Below, one piece after another: positions 38,801-58,049 of a DNA stretch of 64,000 nt. The stretch's first letter is position 1. The number at the start of each line of letters is the position of its first letter. This DNA comes from Litomosoides sigmodontis. Its lineage: Eukaryota > Nematoda > Chromadorea > Rhabditida > Onchocercidae. The notes beneath the pieces were generated by a model. It saw only the letters and a list, made by a program, of their open reading frames with translations. It ran no database searches and was not told where the DNA came from. Both the position numbers and the translations under genes were made by a program. The stretch spans positions 744,001-808,000 of the forward strand of contig OY718805.1 in the NCBI GenBank assembly GCA_963070105.1, given 5' to 3'.

Positions 38801-39376
38801 TGTCGCTTTGGTGGTGAAATACGCTGATAATATACTAAAGGGTTTTGCTGTATCATTTTCAATTATACTGTCCGGCTTATTATCCTACTGGTTTCTGGAT
38901 GATTTCCAACCATCACTGTAACTTTTTTTGTTCATTCAAATTTTGGAAAATCAAATTTTTGAATTCTTTTAACTGAATGAGTTCAGCGATATTAGATACA
39001 AGATTTTTGTGCAGTATATGAAATAAATTTTTTCCTTGGCCGTTGGAAATAACTGTAAAAGGTTTAAGTGAAAATGGCATCACTGAAAGTATGGGATCCA
39101 TGTAAATTAAATCAAAATTTTTTTCTTTTCGGATTTTCGTATGTACGGCTTGAAGTTCTTTATGTAAAAATGTTGCCGTTTCTCAATTTTTTGAGTTTGG
39201 ATATATTGAAACTTCATATTTTCATGAAATTTTTATCTGTTTTTCGGTTTCAACTTTTTCAATACCTCTTTTTTTGAAGGATTTTTGGTGCCGGTGCAAT
39301 AGTTGTCATTTTTTCGTCGTTTTTTTATGGATATGAACCAAAAAGACCGGTCAGGTTAATAGAATCAGAAAGTTAA
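35867..39376 (+). CDS. Nucleotide-sugar transporter, SLC35A family (UDP-galactose/UDP-GlcNAc type)
   Basis: Golgi multi-spanning antiporter that brings a UDP-sugar into the lumen in exchange for the nucleoside monophosphate, feeding glycosylation. Eight exons (35867-35976, 36456-36535, 36785-36939, 37286-37408, 37754-37934, 38240-38358, 38784-38917, 39280-39376) close in phase to 332 residues. Signatures in order are [91 protein letters not shown]-like [16 protein letters not shown], and [20 protein letters not shown]. About ten membrane helices are expected. These motifs fit the UDP-galactose/UDP-GlcNAc branch better than CMP-sialic acid, which nematodes lack. The first exon was found only by extending upstream: its AG end plus the A of exon 2 makes Arg, giving DGPRYLSSTA. 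Exact sugar not certain. Confidence 0.93.
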
Positions 39377-40925
39377 AAATTAAATGGATGGTGTAAACAA
39401 AGTATAAAATGGAGGAAGCCGGTACATATATATATAGAAGTGCCTGAAGAAAAATTTTTCTTTCAAATTTGCTTATAACATAATTTATTTTTTACTGCTG
39501 AAGCGCTTTCTGTGAATTCAGTGTTTATGTTGGTGTTGAGATATCGATAGTTCCAGTAGCCTTTTTTTTATAATTTTTTAGGTGGTTTTTAATAAATGAT
39601 GCTGAAAATCAATCATTTGCTTCTGGTGATCTATTATACTTCTTAAGTTGTTAGTCTTAATTAGGTTACTTAAGTGAATAAAGAAATGCTTTTCTAAAAA
39701 TGGGCTTTGAACTCGCAGCAACGTCATAGTTTGTTGCTTTAACACTCCTTTTTCGTTGTTTGATATCTTTGTGGTTATTTCGGTTACTGTCTGAGATAAT
39801 CATACATTTGGTCTTTGTTCTTTCATTCTGCTGTGATTTGCGGAAGAACTTAAAGAGCTTAAACAGTTTGATGCACCGTTGGAGTTGTGTGAAGCTGTTT
39901 AAAACACTGAAAGATTATTGTAATTGTTATCTCATGAAATCAGTTTTTATTTCTCATTAAAGCGCTTACGGCTTTTATTGCTCATTGGAGTTGTTTGCTT
40001 TTTTTTGCTGCCGTTTATTATAATTCTTCTTATATCAATTATACGTAATTGTAGTATAAAAATAATGATGTCGTTGTGGCATCTTTGTACATTGTCAAAT
40101 TTGGGCGTATTGATTAATTTGTTCTAATTTGTTTTATGTTACACATGCGTTTTATTACACGAATGTGTTCATTGCTCTATATTCATGTAAAACTTAAATG
40201 ATGTACATAACTATATCAATGGTATGTAAACTTGGAAACTATTGCTTTCCCGTTTTTTCCGACTCTTCTGCATTAACTCTATAATCGAAGAACATTGAGA
40301 ATTGAACTTATCCGCGTTTCCTTTTTCACTTCAAATAACAACGAATTTTTTGTTTTTTATGAATTTCATCCATAACCTAACCATCACATGAAGACCGAAA
40401 TAAAATATTAAATGGCTAATGTACTGAATTTTTTTTTTAAAGATTGTTTAGTTGACATTGTCGGCTCTGCAATTCTGTCCCAGTGTAGAATAACCTAAAA
40501 TGTATATTTGGTTTGTTTAGTTTTTCTAGTTGTCATCACATCCAATGGATGGGAGATTAAATCTAAGTTCCGGATACTTACTTTTCATGCTTAGCAAATA
40601 TTCTCTTAGTTGCTTTAAAAAATCGGTCAGTATTTCACACAGTTCAAAGATTTTGCGACATTTTTTTTCAATTATTTTTACCCAAAAATTAGTTGTGTTT
40701 TGCAGGGACTAATTCTCAACTGTCATCCATTGTTAACCAATTAAAAAGTTGGAATTTGAGAAATATGAAAGACGAAAGGAAAGATGAAATTATCTGTTTC
40801 TTACTTTCTCCTTACCTTAGATAATTTTACTAACTTTGTTATGTTCGTCACTTCAAAATGATGAAATGTTTAATTGTTTCAATTAATTTCATTCGAAACG
40901 AAGTGGGGAATGTTAAGGAGGAAGT
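39377..40925. other. Intergenic, no gene seen
   Basis: 3' flank of the transporter gene, with an AATAAA near 39676, followed by T-rich sequence with no recognisable coding block until the kinase remnant. Confidence 0.5.
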
Positions 40926-41107
40926 GCAGATATCTGGGCGATCGGCGTGTTGCTGTATTTCATGCTTGTCACCGTTTCGTGGTAACAGTTTGAGACAGTG
41001 CATTGTACGGGGCGTTTATTCGCTACCTAATTATCTAAGTATATCAGCTAAGCGTGTAATTAGTCAAATACTTGTTATTAACCCGAAGAAACTGAGTACG
41101 ATCGGTT
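40926..41107 (+). pseudogene. Inverted C-lobe of the TSSK-like kinase (subdomains IX-XI)
   Basis: The plus strand encodes ADIWAIGVLLYFMLVT, then, after a frame change near 40970, PFRGNSLRQCIVRG, YSLPNYLSISAKR and ISQILVINPKKLSTIGL. This is the kinase C-lobe that should follow exon C of the minus-strand kinase, but it points the other way. The frame change between LVT and PFRG shows decay independent of the inversion. Its 3' end abuts the left arm of the inverted repeat at 41108. Confidence 0.82.
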
Positions 41108-41512
41108 TAATAGAGGAAAAATTTTTGGAAATGAATGCAAACCAATTTTCGCTCAAATGTTGCCGGTGGACATGCCGGTGAACCGCAAAATGTTGTTAGC
41201 ATGTCATTTGGATTGACTTCACATGCAAAACCAAAATCGGCTAATTTAATCCATCCTGGCACTGATGTTAGCACATTTTCCGCTTTCATATCACGACGAA
41301 TGATGCTTTTGGAATGCTGCAGAAGATAAAATTGCAATTACAGAAGGGAAAAATGAATAGCTTAAATCGATAATTTTTAATTTCAAAAACCGTTCTTATT
41401 TAATATTAAACTCCGATTTTATATGTAAACGACACGAACCATGTAGGGAACGGCGGAAACAATTTGAGCGAAAATTGGTTTGCATTCATTTTCAAAAATT
41501 TTTCCTCTATTA
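41108..41512. repeat. 51-bp inverted repeat flanking kinase exon C
   Basis: Left arm 41108-41158 and right arm 41462-41512 are reverse complements with a single mismatch (G at 41128 against the paired position). The right arm is the coding sequence of kinase exon B (HNRGKIFENECKPIFAQI). The left arm is therefore a reversed copy of that exon, placed exactly at the end of exon C. Confidence 0.95.
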
Positions 41513-41904
41513 TGAATGTGAGAATAAAGCTCTCTGAAACCGGCACATTCCATTGCAAGATGCACTCGAGAAGCCGTTTCCAAACACTAAAATTAATGTG
41601 ACATTTCAGAAACATGAAATGAAATCTTTCATCTTTATTTAAAAATTCATTATCGTCGTTTTTCTCTGATGGCAACAAATCCCATGAATCACTAACTAAT
41701 TAAAAAGTTAAAAATCATCGAACTGACAAAGTTTGCCTTCGAACAAACTTCTCTAATTCACGGAAGGTAAGTGAGTGCTTGCTTCAAAAATACGAATGAT
41801 ATTTGGGTGGCGCAGTTGTTCCATTGCTTTTATCTCTTGCCCCAATAACTTTTCCGCCATTTCATTCATCTTCCACTTATCCATAATTTTCACAGCAACT
41901 TTTT
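41159..41904 (-). pseudogene. TSSK-like Ser/Thr protein kinase, subdomains II-VIII (broken gene)
   Basis: Three minus-strand exons join in phase. Exon A (41904-41783) has the Lys motif VAVKIMDK and HPNIIRIFE. Exon B (41586-41440) has VHLAMECAGFRELYSHI and FAQIVSAVPYM. Exon C (41316-41159) has the catalytic loop SIIRRDMKAENVL, ADFGFACEV and FCGSPACPP. The order and wording match testis-specific-kinase-like enzymes. Faults: HRD has become RRD; the APE segment after CGSPACPPA is missing, because the sequence runs straight into an inverted copy of exon B; and no glycine-loop exon was found upstream. The exon A donor appears to be GC (GCAAGC), giving a GC-AG intron. The rest of the catalytic domain lies on the other strand at 40926-41107. 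An active kinase cannot be made from this arrangement. Confidence 0.82.
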
Positions 41905-44900
41905 CTACAATTTAACACTGTCACTGTTATCACTTAATTTCCCTTAATGATTGCAATTAGCGACAATTAATTGCTTTTGCAGTAATGGAAATGTTCACAC
42001 AATGAAATTGTGAGATGAATCAATGCGATAGAAATCTCCGAATCACTTGATATCCATCCTTTCATATTCCAATGAATGAATTATTCTAATAAATTTTGCA
42101 AATATCAGTCAATCCTCTCTTAGTTCTTGCCGACGGCGATTCATCATCCGTCATTAGTTTCACGCACAAAACGACTAAACCAATGCCTGCCAAAACCGCC
42201 CGGTTGAAATTAAGCGAGTGCTGCTGCTCTTCACGTCTTCTAAACGGAACACTTTTCCAGGCTACCCCTTTTCCAGACCATCCCCCGACGAACAACTCTG
42301 GGGCTTAGAACTTGGCTGCTTTCTCCAATAATTCCGCTTTATGTCAAATCTTTCCATCAGGTAATCAGACCTTTACGTCCAATTTTACTGTGCCACACCA
42401 AACTATGCCTCAAGGAGAATCCCACAAAAAGTTCACAGCTAATTGTTCATCACTAGTAATTATTATAATTAATGCCATTATCAGTGTAATTTAATAGTTT
42501 ATTTCGCAATTTCTGCCAAGTGGTATGAAATTTAAGTTGATCTTTCCGATTTCAAACGTTTGGAATGTTGAAGAACAAACCATTCGTCAAACAATGTACG
42601 CCGAGATTAACTTTCGAAAAGTTTCTTGAACCAATTTCTTTGTGAATTCTGTAAAAACCTACTCGTTTGCCAAGTGCCAGATAATTGATGAAAATTTTTG
42701 ATAATTTTTATCATAAAATTAGTTGTAAGAGGAAATTTTCTGAAAAACAGGGCTGCATCTTCGAAAGATATTTTGTGCCAATTCAACAGATTTTATCGAT
42801 TTTCATAAAAATCTCTTAAAAATGCTTTTTTTTTTAAAAAAAGCATATGCCTTTCGAACTGTTGGATCGTTGATAAGACTATCAAGCACTGATTCATTCA
42901 TGCGGCTTTTTTACTGCTGCACTTTGTGATAACGGCAATAGGAAGGGTTGAATGCTTAACCGCCGACGCGCTGTTCCTCCAAAAAAAGAGGTATTAAAAA
43001 AGTTGAAACCGAAAAATAGATAAAAACGAGCTGTTTTCATTGCACCTCCTCTTCTATTCGAAATGTTAGTCGGAATTCCCTTAAATGAGCGCATTGAAGG
43101 ATTTCAATGTAAATGAACTTGGATTTTAATTTAAAAGTGCCGCACAATATGGTGATGATAGCAATAATATTTAATAATATTCTAATTGATATAAATTTCC
43201 CACCATCAATCCGATATTCTAAGAATTGAAAAAAGCACAGTTCAATACTTATTAGTGTATGTAGACGATTTAGCAGAAAAAAATTATTTCGCCAAGGTTC
43301 AAAACAATTTTTAATATCAATAACAAGTTTGCCTTTATGGATGAGCAAGGAATTAGAACACAGCGAGAAAGAGTGTTAGGAAGAATTCAAATTCAAATTT
43401 ACAATGCTTAATTATTATTTTAATTTCCTCTCGATCTCTCTGAGTATTTCATGCACAAAATTTTTGGGAGTTAATTTTTGTGAAGAGTTGTTTGTAAACC
43501 GCTAATTGGCAAGTGATCAACTAATTAGGTCAAAATAAATAACAAACAGATCGGTAAATGGATCGTTCGTAAACACATAACTATTGCGAGTGATAGATAT
43601 ATGAATATTGAATATGTTTATTTTAGTGAGCATACCTATATCAGATATTGGAAATTAATTTAAATCGCTTGGCCGTAATTTTAGCTAAATATGCGGTTCA
43701 TTAAGAAATAATTTTGCCCTTTCAATCCTTCGAACAATTTTCTCCTTCTTCTCTTTCTGCGCTGCACTATTTTGGATAAGTAATTAAAACAGAAATTATT
43801 CAGCTAACATAACAGCTTACATTAACTTCATATTTCAATACATGCCATTCGTAATTGAATACATATCATCAGCGTCTCTTTTAGCATTTCAATTACTGTG
43901 TAAACATGGAACGTAAAACGTAGTGAGCATCACACGGCAAAAATGATTTTCAGCTTTTTAAAATCATTTTTTTTTGTGTGATTTTGGACATAGATTGTTT
44001 TGTAATTCTTGAAGAACACAGAAGTTGCCCTTTCATTCTTTTGGTTTCGCACATTTCACGTTTCTCCTTACGCACGAAAGAATGATGCGTTGAGCGTACG
44101 AGAGGAAAAGGGTTAAATACGTTTGTTTTTTCCAGCCTATCATTTCATCCTTTTCTCCTTCCATAAAAACCTTTTCTCCTTCCATAAAATGGAAGAGTCA
44201 ATAAATTCTAAATCAAAATAGATGTTCATTGCAGCAGCACTTTTATCGATTGCTTATTTATTATGTGCAGAAGTTGTGACGATATCAGCTTAATTTTGTG
44301 AAATTTTCCGCCTACGGAAAATTAACCCATCTTTAACGGTAAGAAAGGTAGGGGAGAGAGAGAGAGAGGGAGAGGATGTGGAAGAGATTGGAATGGAATG
44401 AAGAAGCAGTAGCCGCCAGTTCTTCCTTTCAAATGAGCGATTTCAAAGGAGAAGCCACGGATGAAGGGAAGGACACATTCGCTCCTTCCCGTCTTACTAA
44501 TCTTCAATTATCCGACAAGGAATTTTTTCCTTTCTACCTTTCCATCTATCTTTGCCTCTCATTACTCGTCACTTCAATGAGCACTTTTCTTGATGAATGG
44601 AAATGACGCGAGCGTGATCAATAAACGGAGCGGAAGTAGCAAATTGGATATTAAAATGAAATATTACTGTCAGTATTGAGAAATTTTAAACTCATTTGTT
44701 ATTGGTTTTACAATTAAATAAATTGGAAAGAAAGTCATTGTTAATTATTTCAGCGCTAATTCAGCTTAGTTTAACAAAAAGACATTCAATTGTTTCATTT
44801 CACTTTTATCCAAGAACAATTATACCAGCCTTCGAATTTTCCTCATCCAATTTTTCCACACTAATTTTGCAATCGAATTTTTTCTACAATGTCCAAAAAT

Positions 44901-47705
44901 GAGGATATTATTTGAACTGGTAAAATGACACCGATAAAACTAAAGTTTAAAAAAATATGTCCCAAAAGTTTTCGTCAGAATTCCAAGTTCGGAAGACCAA
45001 AATACAAATGAAGTCGCAATTACTGAAATATGAAACCATCGCCTTTCTTAAATTTATTTATTTTTAGGCATTCAAAAGTTCAGCTTAAAAAAGTTCAAAA
45101 AAATCGATTGCACGACGGTACTGCTTATCAGCGAGTAAATCATAAATTATCGTTAATATTATTAAAAGCGAACTTGAATTTTTTCAAACGTGCAATCTTA
45201 CGACTTGCAAATTTTTTTGTTTTAATTACTTACTGCATAAATTCATGCTTTCTTTTTAAAATGCATATTTCCCGTTGCTCAAATTGCATTGCACGACGTT
45301 TTCCTCTTCCTCATTGTCGCACGGCCATTTCATACACTAAAATGTTATTGTTAGGTTACGTTAGTTCAATGATATTCAGTTTTCAGTTCGAAACGAGCAG
45401 ATTAAATTGCTAGCACTCATATTTCACCGCACTTCCAGCCTTTAATTGTTTGTAATTGCTTTTGGCAGAGAATTTCTGTTAATCACTCTGCTCTGCTGCA
45501 AACAGGTAAACAAACAATACCTGTCGTTGTTTACGATGAAGGCGAGAGGAATTCGAAGGTAGCAAAACAGTGGCAAGATTGAATTCAGAACAGTCGAGCG
45601 ACTTGCCGGTGATTCAAAAATGCAAATTACTTCAGCAATAATTTGATTAAACTAATCACGATGAAATAATAAAAGAGGAATTAATGCGAGTTTAAACTAA
45701 GTGAGGTAAATTCTAATAATCAATTCAGATTTACGATCAAAGAATTCAGTTGGATGTTCAACATTACGTTCGAAGTGATCGAGGAAATTGTAAACACATA
45801 CGGTTTTTTTCCTCCTTTTGCAACTTAATTTCAGTGCCATCACTCTAACTGATTTGAAATGAATTCAATTTAATGGATATTCTTGAGGAGAATAAAAAAC
45901 TTCCGTTTTAATTAAGCGAAGCTCTTCATAGTTCGAACATGAAATGGAAGCGTAGTTTACTTGAACTATAACTTCACGAGGCTGATTCCGCACATTTCAC
46001 TCCTTTCTTTTGTTCCTTCAAATTATAACTTAATCGCTTTGCTTTTGAAATAATGGATATCACAAAATTTAGGAAGAAAATTTGCACTTACTGTATTCGA
46101 CTGTCAGAGAACTTTTCGCATTTATTAAAAACGGTAAACATAGTTTTGCTAAAAGTCGTTCCCGTTTCTTTTAATGATAAATATTTAATTTCTGTGTTTG
46201 GGAAATTTTAATCAAATGCAACAAGCAGCATTCAAACATAATTATTCTAATAGGATTACTGTAATGGCGCCATCATTTCGATGATTTTTGTTGTATTATC
46301 AAAATCGTTCGCATTTAATATGCAAATTCCTTAATTGTTGCAAACATATTCCAATAACAATAAAGCATTGATAAAATCACACGTCTCACGTCTTATTCGT
46401 CAATATATTGAAGAAATGGGTAAATTCAATGAAATTACGCACTCAGACAACGTGCATTTCTAAGTGAAAAGTGATGCATGCAACTGCAGTGAATGCATTT
46501 TGAAGAATACTTGGCTTAATTTGCAGAAATTATCAAGGAAATAACACCGATGAATCAGATGACGAAAGTTATCGCACTTTCCTCAACAAGTGGTTATACT
46601 GTTGGTAGAAGAGAATTCCTCTTGAAAGTAAAGTAAAACAGATTTCTTATCAATTATCAGAAAGTGGTGGAGAATATTGTTGCCGTACGTCAGATAACTA
46701 GCACAATTACAATTTGTAATTTTGAAATTTATCTCCAAAAGAAAGCAGTTGATGCCTGCGTTATCAGAAAACCCTGCAGATTTCAATTTGAAGAACGAAA
46801 TTTCCGTCTCAAATGCACGTCTCATCTGGCAGTGAATGAACACCGGAAGATGGAGCTCGCAATTGTCCACCTCTCGTTACCAAATTTGAATTCGAAGGTA
46901 AGCACTGAATTGTGGTATTGTTATTGATGATGGAGAGAGAAGTGGAATTTTTTGCAAAACAGTTAAAATCCTTTGATTGTTATAATATTGCCGAAAAATT
47001 CAAAAATTTCAAAACTTCTTCAATAAACATGGAGATTAATGATTAAACATTTTGATCAAGCGTTTTGCGTTAAAATATTTGCCAGTGCTTGTAAGTAAAT
47101 ATAAGAGAGAGTCGAATTTGTGCTGCTCAAAAACCTTAAGCTCATTGTACTCTATCAAAATCGTCACAAAATGCTTTCTATAAAAGCAAAAATGAGAAAA
47201 CAAAATTCATTTAAAATATTTTATCAAATTTCCTATTATAATGTAGAAGTTTCTTCTTCTAAATTACAGTTTGAAAGCATTTTCCATGCTACCCAACTAT
47301 TATTAACATAACCGTTAAGTTCTAGCATAAGTAGTATATCATTTGTCTAGCAATACTTTATAGCAATTTTTTGAATTTACCTTTTTACAACTAAATCTCA
47401 TGCCTAATACCGCACATGTCCCATATCATCACATGATAAAATTTCATCGCCAAACTTTTTCATATTATCAGATATCATGAATTAGAATTAATTAATTACT
47501 GACGATCTTAACGAACTAGGGAACCTTAGAGATTGGAATATGAGAATAACGTGGATTAAGCTATGATTCTTGAATAAACATGATGACCGAATGATTTTAT
47601 TTACCACCTCAATCACATCTTCACCTGATAAATTCATCTTGCATCCAATCATTGCGATTCATCTTAAAATATATTATTTCAACAAACTTTAGTGCTTTTG
47701 TTCAA
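41905..47705. other. Long intergenic region, no firm gene
   Basis: Mostly A+T-rich. One less A+T-rich block, 42110-42310, is open on both strands. Its minus frame has a basic stretch, one hydrophobic segment (AVLAGIGLVVLCVKLM) and a stop, but no family match. A 21-bp tandem pair lies at 44149-44190 and a (GA)n tract at about 44350-44375. A plus frame of 127 codons at 45030-45413 starts with ATG but shows no motif. I call none of these genes. Confidence 0.45.
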
Positions 47706-49989
47706 ATGATCCGATCATTTTTTCAACTCTTGACCATCGCTTGGTTTGGTGCGACTAACGCTGGTCGATGGAGCAAATTTAACGTTTGTTGTTTTTCAAA
47801 AAAGGATAAAATAATAATTAGCATTATTGAGTTCCAAAAATTACAACAATTACAATAACTTCTTCCGCAACATCAAGAGAAAGCCTTTGTCGCTTCAAAC
47901 AACCAACACAATTAAATATTCTGCAAAGATTCCTTCTCGCTCATTTCAAAATTGCTCCTTTATACGATGAAAATTTCAAATCCAAGTATTTGTATTAAAA
48001 TATGAAATAAGGTGGTCTGGAATGCTCCAACTAAACAGTGCCGCAATTGGACCAAATTAGAGCGACCGGAAAACTATGGCATACTTACAAATAGTGGCTA
48101 TGAATTTCAAGGCGACACTATTGTTGTTTTTTATGAAGATCAATTCGGCTTATACCCGTACTATCGTAACTTTTCCGATCCATCATCGGCTGCTAACGGT
48201 GGTATACCACAGGTGACTTCATCACTACCAATTACAACCCTAAATTTCGCAAAGGCAAAATAACGAAGCTAAAACAGTCAGCGATTGAGATGGCATCAAT
48301 GAGAGATGAATTTCCTGAAACCTTTTTAAATTAACAGACGGTTTTATGAATTCAAATTACTTGCTTCATTTCATCAGAAGTACGGTTGTCGTACTCTGTT
48401 ACTATCACTCCTAGTACTACTCATCGAAGAGTTGCAACACAAAAAACAGCTGAATCCATTATGTGGGGAAAACTGAATTACTTTCACTCAAATATCTGCT
48501 CAAAAGAAACAAATAGTTTCTGTGCAACTCTTAGATGCTAATTAAATTCTAAGTAAAGAAAGTAAATTGAAACAGCTCAGTCTAAGCAAATGGATGAATC
48601 CCAAGACACTGTTTATTTTTTGTAAACCATTTCTGTTTATAAGCAGAACCGTTCTTTAGCGCATTTGAGTGGTATGTAACCGTTCGCTCAGTGCTATCGC
48701 TTAAAATATCGAAACGATCTTTCTTTTAATCCAACCTCACTTCATTCCTACTCATTGCTCTTTGCCTTTCCAATTCATTTCTATTTTACAGCACGCTGAC
48801 CTCACCGCTCACTTGAAAAAAGTTCATGATGATATCGAAAAAGCGATACCGAGCAGCAATTTCAATGGGTTAGCTGTAATTGACTACGAGAAATGGCGAC
48901 CTCTCTGGGAACAGAATTGGCATGCAAAACAAATTTACCAAAGAGAGTCGTTAGCTCATGCTGCAGGACACTGCTCCAAGAATGATCGTAATTGTAAATT
49001 TGCCATCGATGAATTCAATTCCGCATCGCTGTACGTAAATTGCTCAATATCTTTCCGTCTAACTTGAAAAAGTTTTGGTTGTTGCAATCATTTGGAATGA
49101 ATGCTTCTTGAATGATTGCATTTCAGGAACTTTTTAGTCGAAACTATTCGTGAGGCGAAGAAAACTCGACCAAATGCGCTGTGGGGATATTATGGGATGC
49201 CATTCTGTAATTACACCGCCGGAAAAAATGGTACCATAGCATGTGGTGAAGTTTATAATAAATTTAATGATCGGTCAGCACATATCTTTTTTCGTTAATT
49301 ATGAAAGTTCTTGAAGAATGTAGGATGGGAGATTGAAATGGAATCAATTTCAAAGAATTTCTGCAAAACAATTAAGTTGGACATTCATTGCATAGATTTC
49401 TTACTTCGTCGTTCTGCGATTAAAAGTTCTTTAAATTATACAGGTTACTACTATCTCTATACAACGAATCTACCGCTCTTTATCCTTCTATTTATATCCA
49501 CAGTTCGCAAGAGGGTGCGGCCAATTGCCGTTACGTCATTTCCGTCCTTCAGGAAACTGAACGTGTCGCAAAGAAACTGCATTTACCGATATTCACATAC
49601 ACCTCGTTTGAATACTTTCCGTTAAAATCCTCCGATCCATATTACACTGAAGTAACTTCATCTGCATTATTTTCTGCAATTGCCCAAAATTTAAACTAAA
49701 ATTTACGAATCTTTACATTCTATTCTATCAATGGCTCACATTTGCATATTCCATTTAATTCTAACAAAAATATAAATGATAAAATTTGCAGCGAGATTTA
49801 CACAATTCGCTAAGGAAAGCTTTTCAAATGAATGTAGACGGTGCAATCATTTGGACAACATCTAATGGCATGGCCCGACGCTGTAACGATATCGGAGATT
49901 ATGTTCACAAGCACCTCGGCCCAGAAGCTTCTCAGATACAGAAACTTATCAAAAATTTTAACAAAACTGAGATGGCAAGGTTGGATTAA
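47706..49989 (+). CDS. Secreted hyaluronidase / chondroitin hydrolase (glycoside hydrolase family 56)
   Basis: Endo-beta-N-acetylhexosaminidase acting on hyaluronan or chondroitin. Six exons (47706-47783, 48012-48212, 48792-49030, 49127-49273, 49444-49651, 49792-49989) join in phase to 356 residues. The first exon is a signal peptide ending near NAGRWSKFN. Then come VVWNAPTKQC, YGI, FYEDQFGLYPYY and NGGIPQ. The catalytic motif GLAVIDYEKWRPLWEQNW has the acid Glu at about residue 126 and Asp at 124. WGYYGMPFCNY follows, then ALYPSIYI, IFTYTSFEYF and DGAIIWTTSNG. The C-terminus KHLGP ends the GH56 core. There is no EGF-like tail. In C. elegans the homologue is a chondroitin hydrolase, so chondroitin is as likely a substrate as hyaluronan. 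It looks intact. Confidence 0.93.
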
Positions 49990-52119
49990 AGCATTTTCGG
50001 AACGACTGCTTTGAACTATTCCTACTTCTTAAGTTCTCATTTTGAACAGCCATATCACTTTCAGATACCGTAAGAATCACAAACTCGCCTGCAAACAGTG
50101 AAACTATCGCTGTTGTAAGAAGAACTGTACTAGCACTGCCCCAGCAGTTATCGTAAAAGTCGAAATGAAGAAATGTGAAACTTTTACTCATCCAGCGTTT
50201 CATCTGATGTTTTCCTTTCTAAATGATAAAGGCAAACTAATGACAGCGATTGTAAACAGCTATTAATGCACGGCCGTCAAGACACTGAACCAAATGCAGC
50301 GGTTAGATGAATTGATAGCAATCAGAATAAGCTGTTTAAACAGTTAAAATTAATTGGTAGTAACGAAAATAAGTTGACAATATTCAAAATGGATTTGCGA
50401 CGATGAAGAAGTCCATTTGAACAACACCAGAAATAAGTCCAATGGTATGACAGAATGACTTAAAAGTATTGAAAACATTGAAACTTATTTGAATTGAATT
50501 TGACTTAATATTTCATCGTTATTGTTAAAGGAGACTTAAACTCTCCGTTAAATTCAATGAAATTCTTCATAGTTTAAAGATGAATGTATTTACTTGAAGT
50601 AATTTATTCCGACAAGGTTTGATTACACCGACAAAATGACACACGCTCACTCTTTTCATTTCTTCTTCCAAACTACAACTTAATTATTTAGTTTCTGCAA
50701 TATCATCGTCAATTAGTCCAATAATTAAGAGTTATTGCTCTAAATATTTTCAATATAATCAAGTTGGTCGTTATCAGCTAAAGAAACAATCCTTCGACCA
50801 CTGTTGTGAAGAAAATGAAGGCTCGAATTCTGTAACTACAAATGCTCAATTTCTGCTGCACGGCGGAAAATGGGTGAACGATTTTTGCAACTGTTCAAAC
50901 AGCTTGAAAAAATGAATGGTTCAAATTCTGCTCCCTCGTTTGATACATTTTTGAAGAAATAAAAAGGTTGGTCTGACCATCGGTCTCTTCGACTACGTTG
51001 TAACAAATCAGATCATTTCAATCGCTGTGCAAAAAAGTTTACTTCCTGTGCCTGTCATCAACAATGAAACGACTTCGTAACTTAATATGAAGTCTTGAAC
51101 CGAAATTCAGTAAAGGATGAATACATCCTGCGCTGCATCTTACAATGCTTACTAGTAAGTAATAATGAAGTGATAACAGATTAATATGACAATAAAATAA
51201 TTTTACCTGCAAAATCCAAGTTATTGAGAAAAACAATACCGATTGTATTTCCATGTTCATGCGTGGGAATCAATAACTAACTGCAATCCCTATATTTTAG
51301 TTATCTTTTCCACTTCCAAGGAGAGCTTTAATGCGTAGCAGATAAACTATTTCTCAAAAGTTGTTGGAGCAATTATGAAATGCGTTTTGGCAAAGTTTAT
51401 ATATATTTCTAAGCACATTAAAGCTTCAGCAAAACAAAGCCTTACTTTTCCCTTTTATCTAAATCTACGACGACACTACCGCATTTCAGCGTAATTATGG
51501 CATGGCTCGATTCTCGATTTTGGCATTAAATTGCACACAACTGCACTAGGGAAATGTCTCAGAAAAAAAAGCACTTTTCCACCTGCAGTCAAATCAGACA
51601 TTATTTAGAGTATCCCTTTACTACCCCACATTCATCTCCACTTCAATTAGCATCCTCGATGAAAAGGAAAAAGTGGAAAGCTTTTAAAACTTCACAAATA
51701 TTATTTCAGTTCATAATAGAGGAAGTAACCTGAAAATATCAATGATGATGCACTGCAACAAAGATGCATATATGTAAGCAATACCGGCATCAGTTTTTAT
51801 ACGGTTTTTATATGGTGTCAGTTTTTATATGGTTTATGCGGTGTAGCAATCGGAATTAAAACACATAGCCAAGGCTAGTTGTTATAAGTAATATTGTCAA
51901 AACAATTTTTTATTTTAAAAAGAACTTCGGTGTGGAAACATCACAGCACCTCTCTAAATTCCGTAACGTGTCAGATCCTGTCATCTGTTAAATTCTCGAA
52001 AGATATAGGAAACAATTATACCGCTAATAAGCATTGATTTGTTATTAACTGTGCAGCACGTAGATATAATTTATTTCAGAATATCTATACCATTGAAAAC
52101 AATTCGTAAAGGCAATGTT
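49990..52119. other. Intergenic, no gene seen
   Basis: Between convergent hyaluronidase (+) and PLAA (-). A minus-strand AATAAA (52075-52070) lies 45 bases past the PLAA stop and is its likely poly(A) signal. A short duplication of CAGTTTTTATA(T/C)GG occurs near 51790-51835. Confidence 0.5.

Positions 52120-58049
<5,930 letters not shown>

Noticed and set aside
45030..45413. ATG-started plus frame of 127 codons, the longest unexplained on the plus strand
   Set aside because: No motif, no signal peptide or domain, no plausible splice partners, and composition like the surrounding A+T-rich DNA; chance is adequate.
46583..46927. Overlapping open frames on both strands
   Set aside because: Neither shows a family pattern or splice partners; mutual overlap suggests chance.
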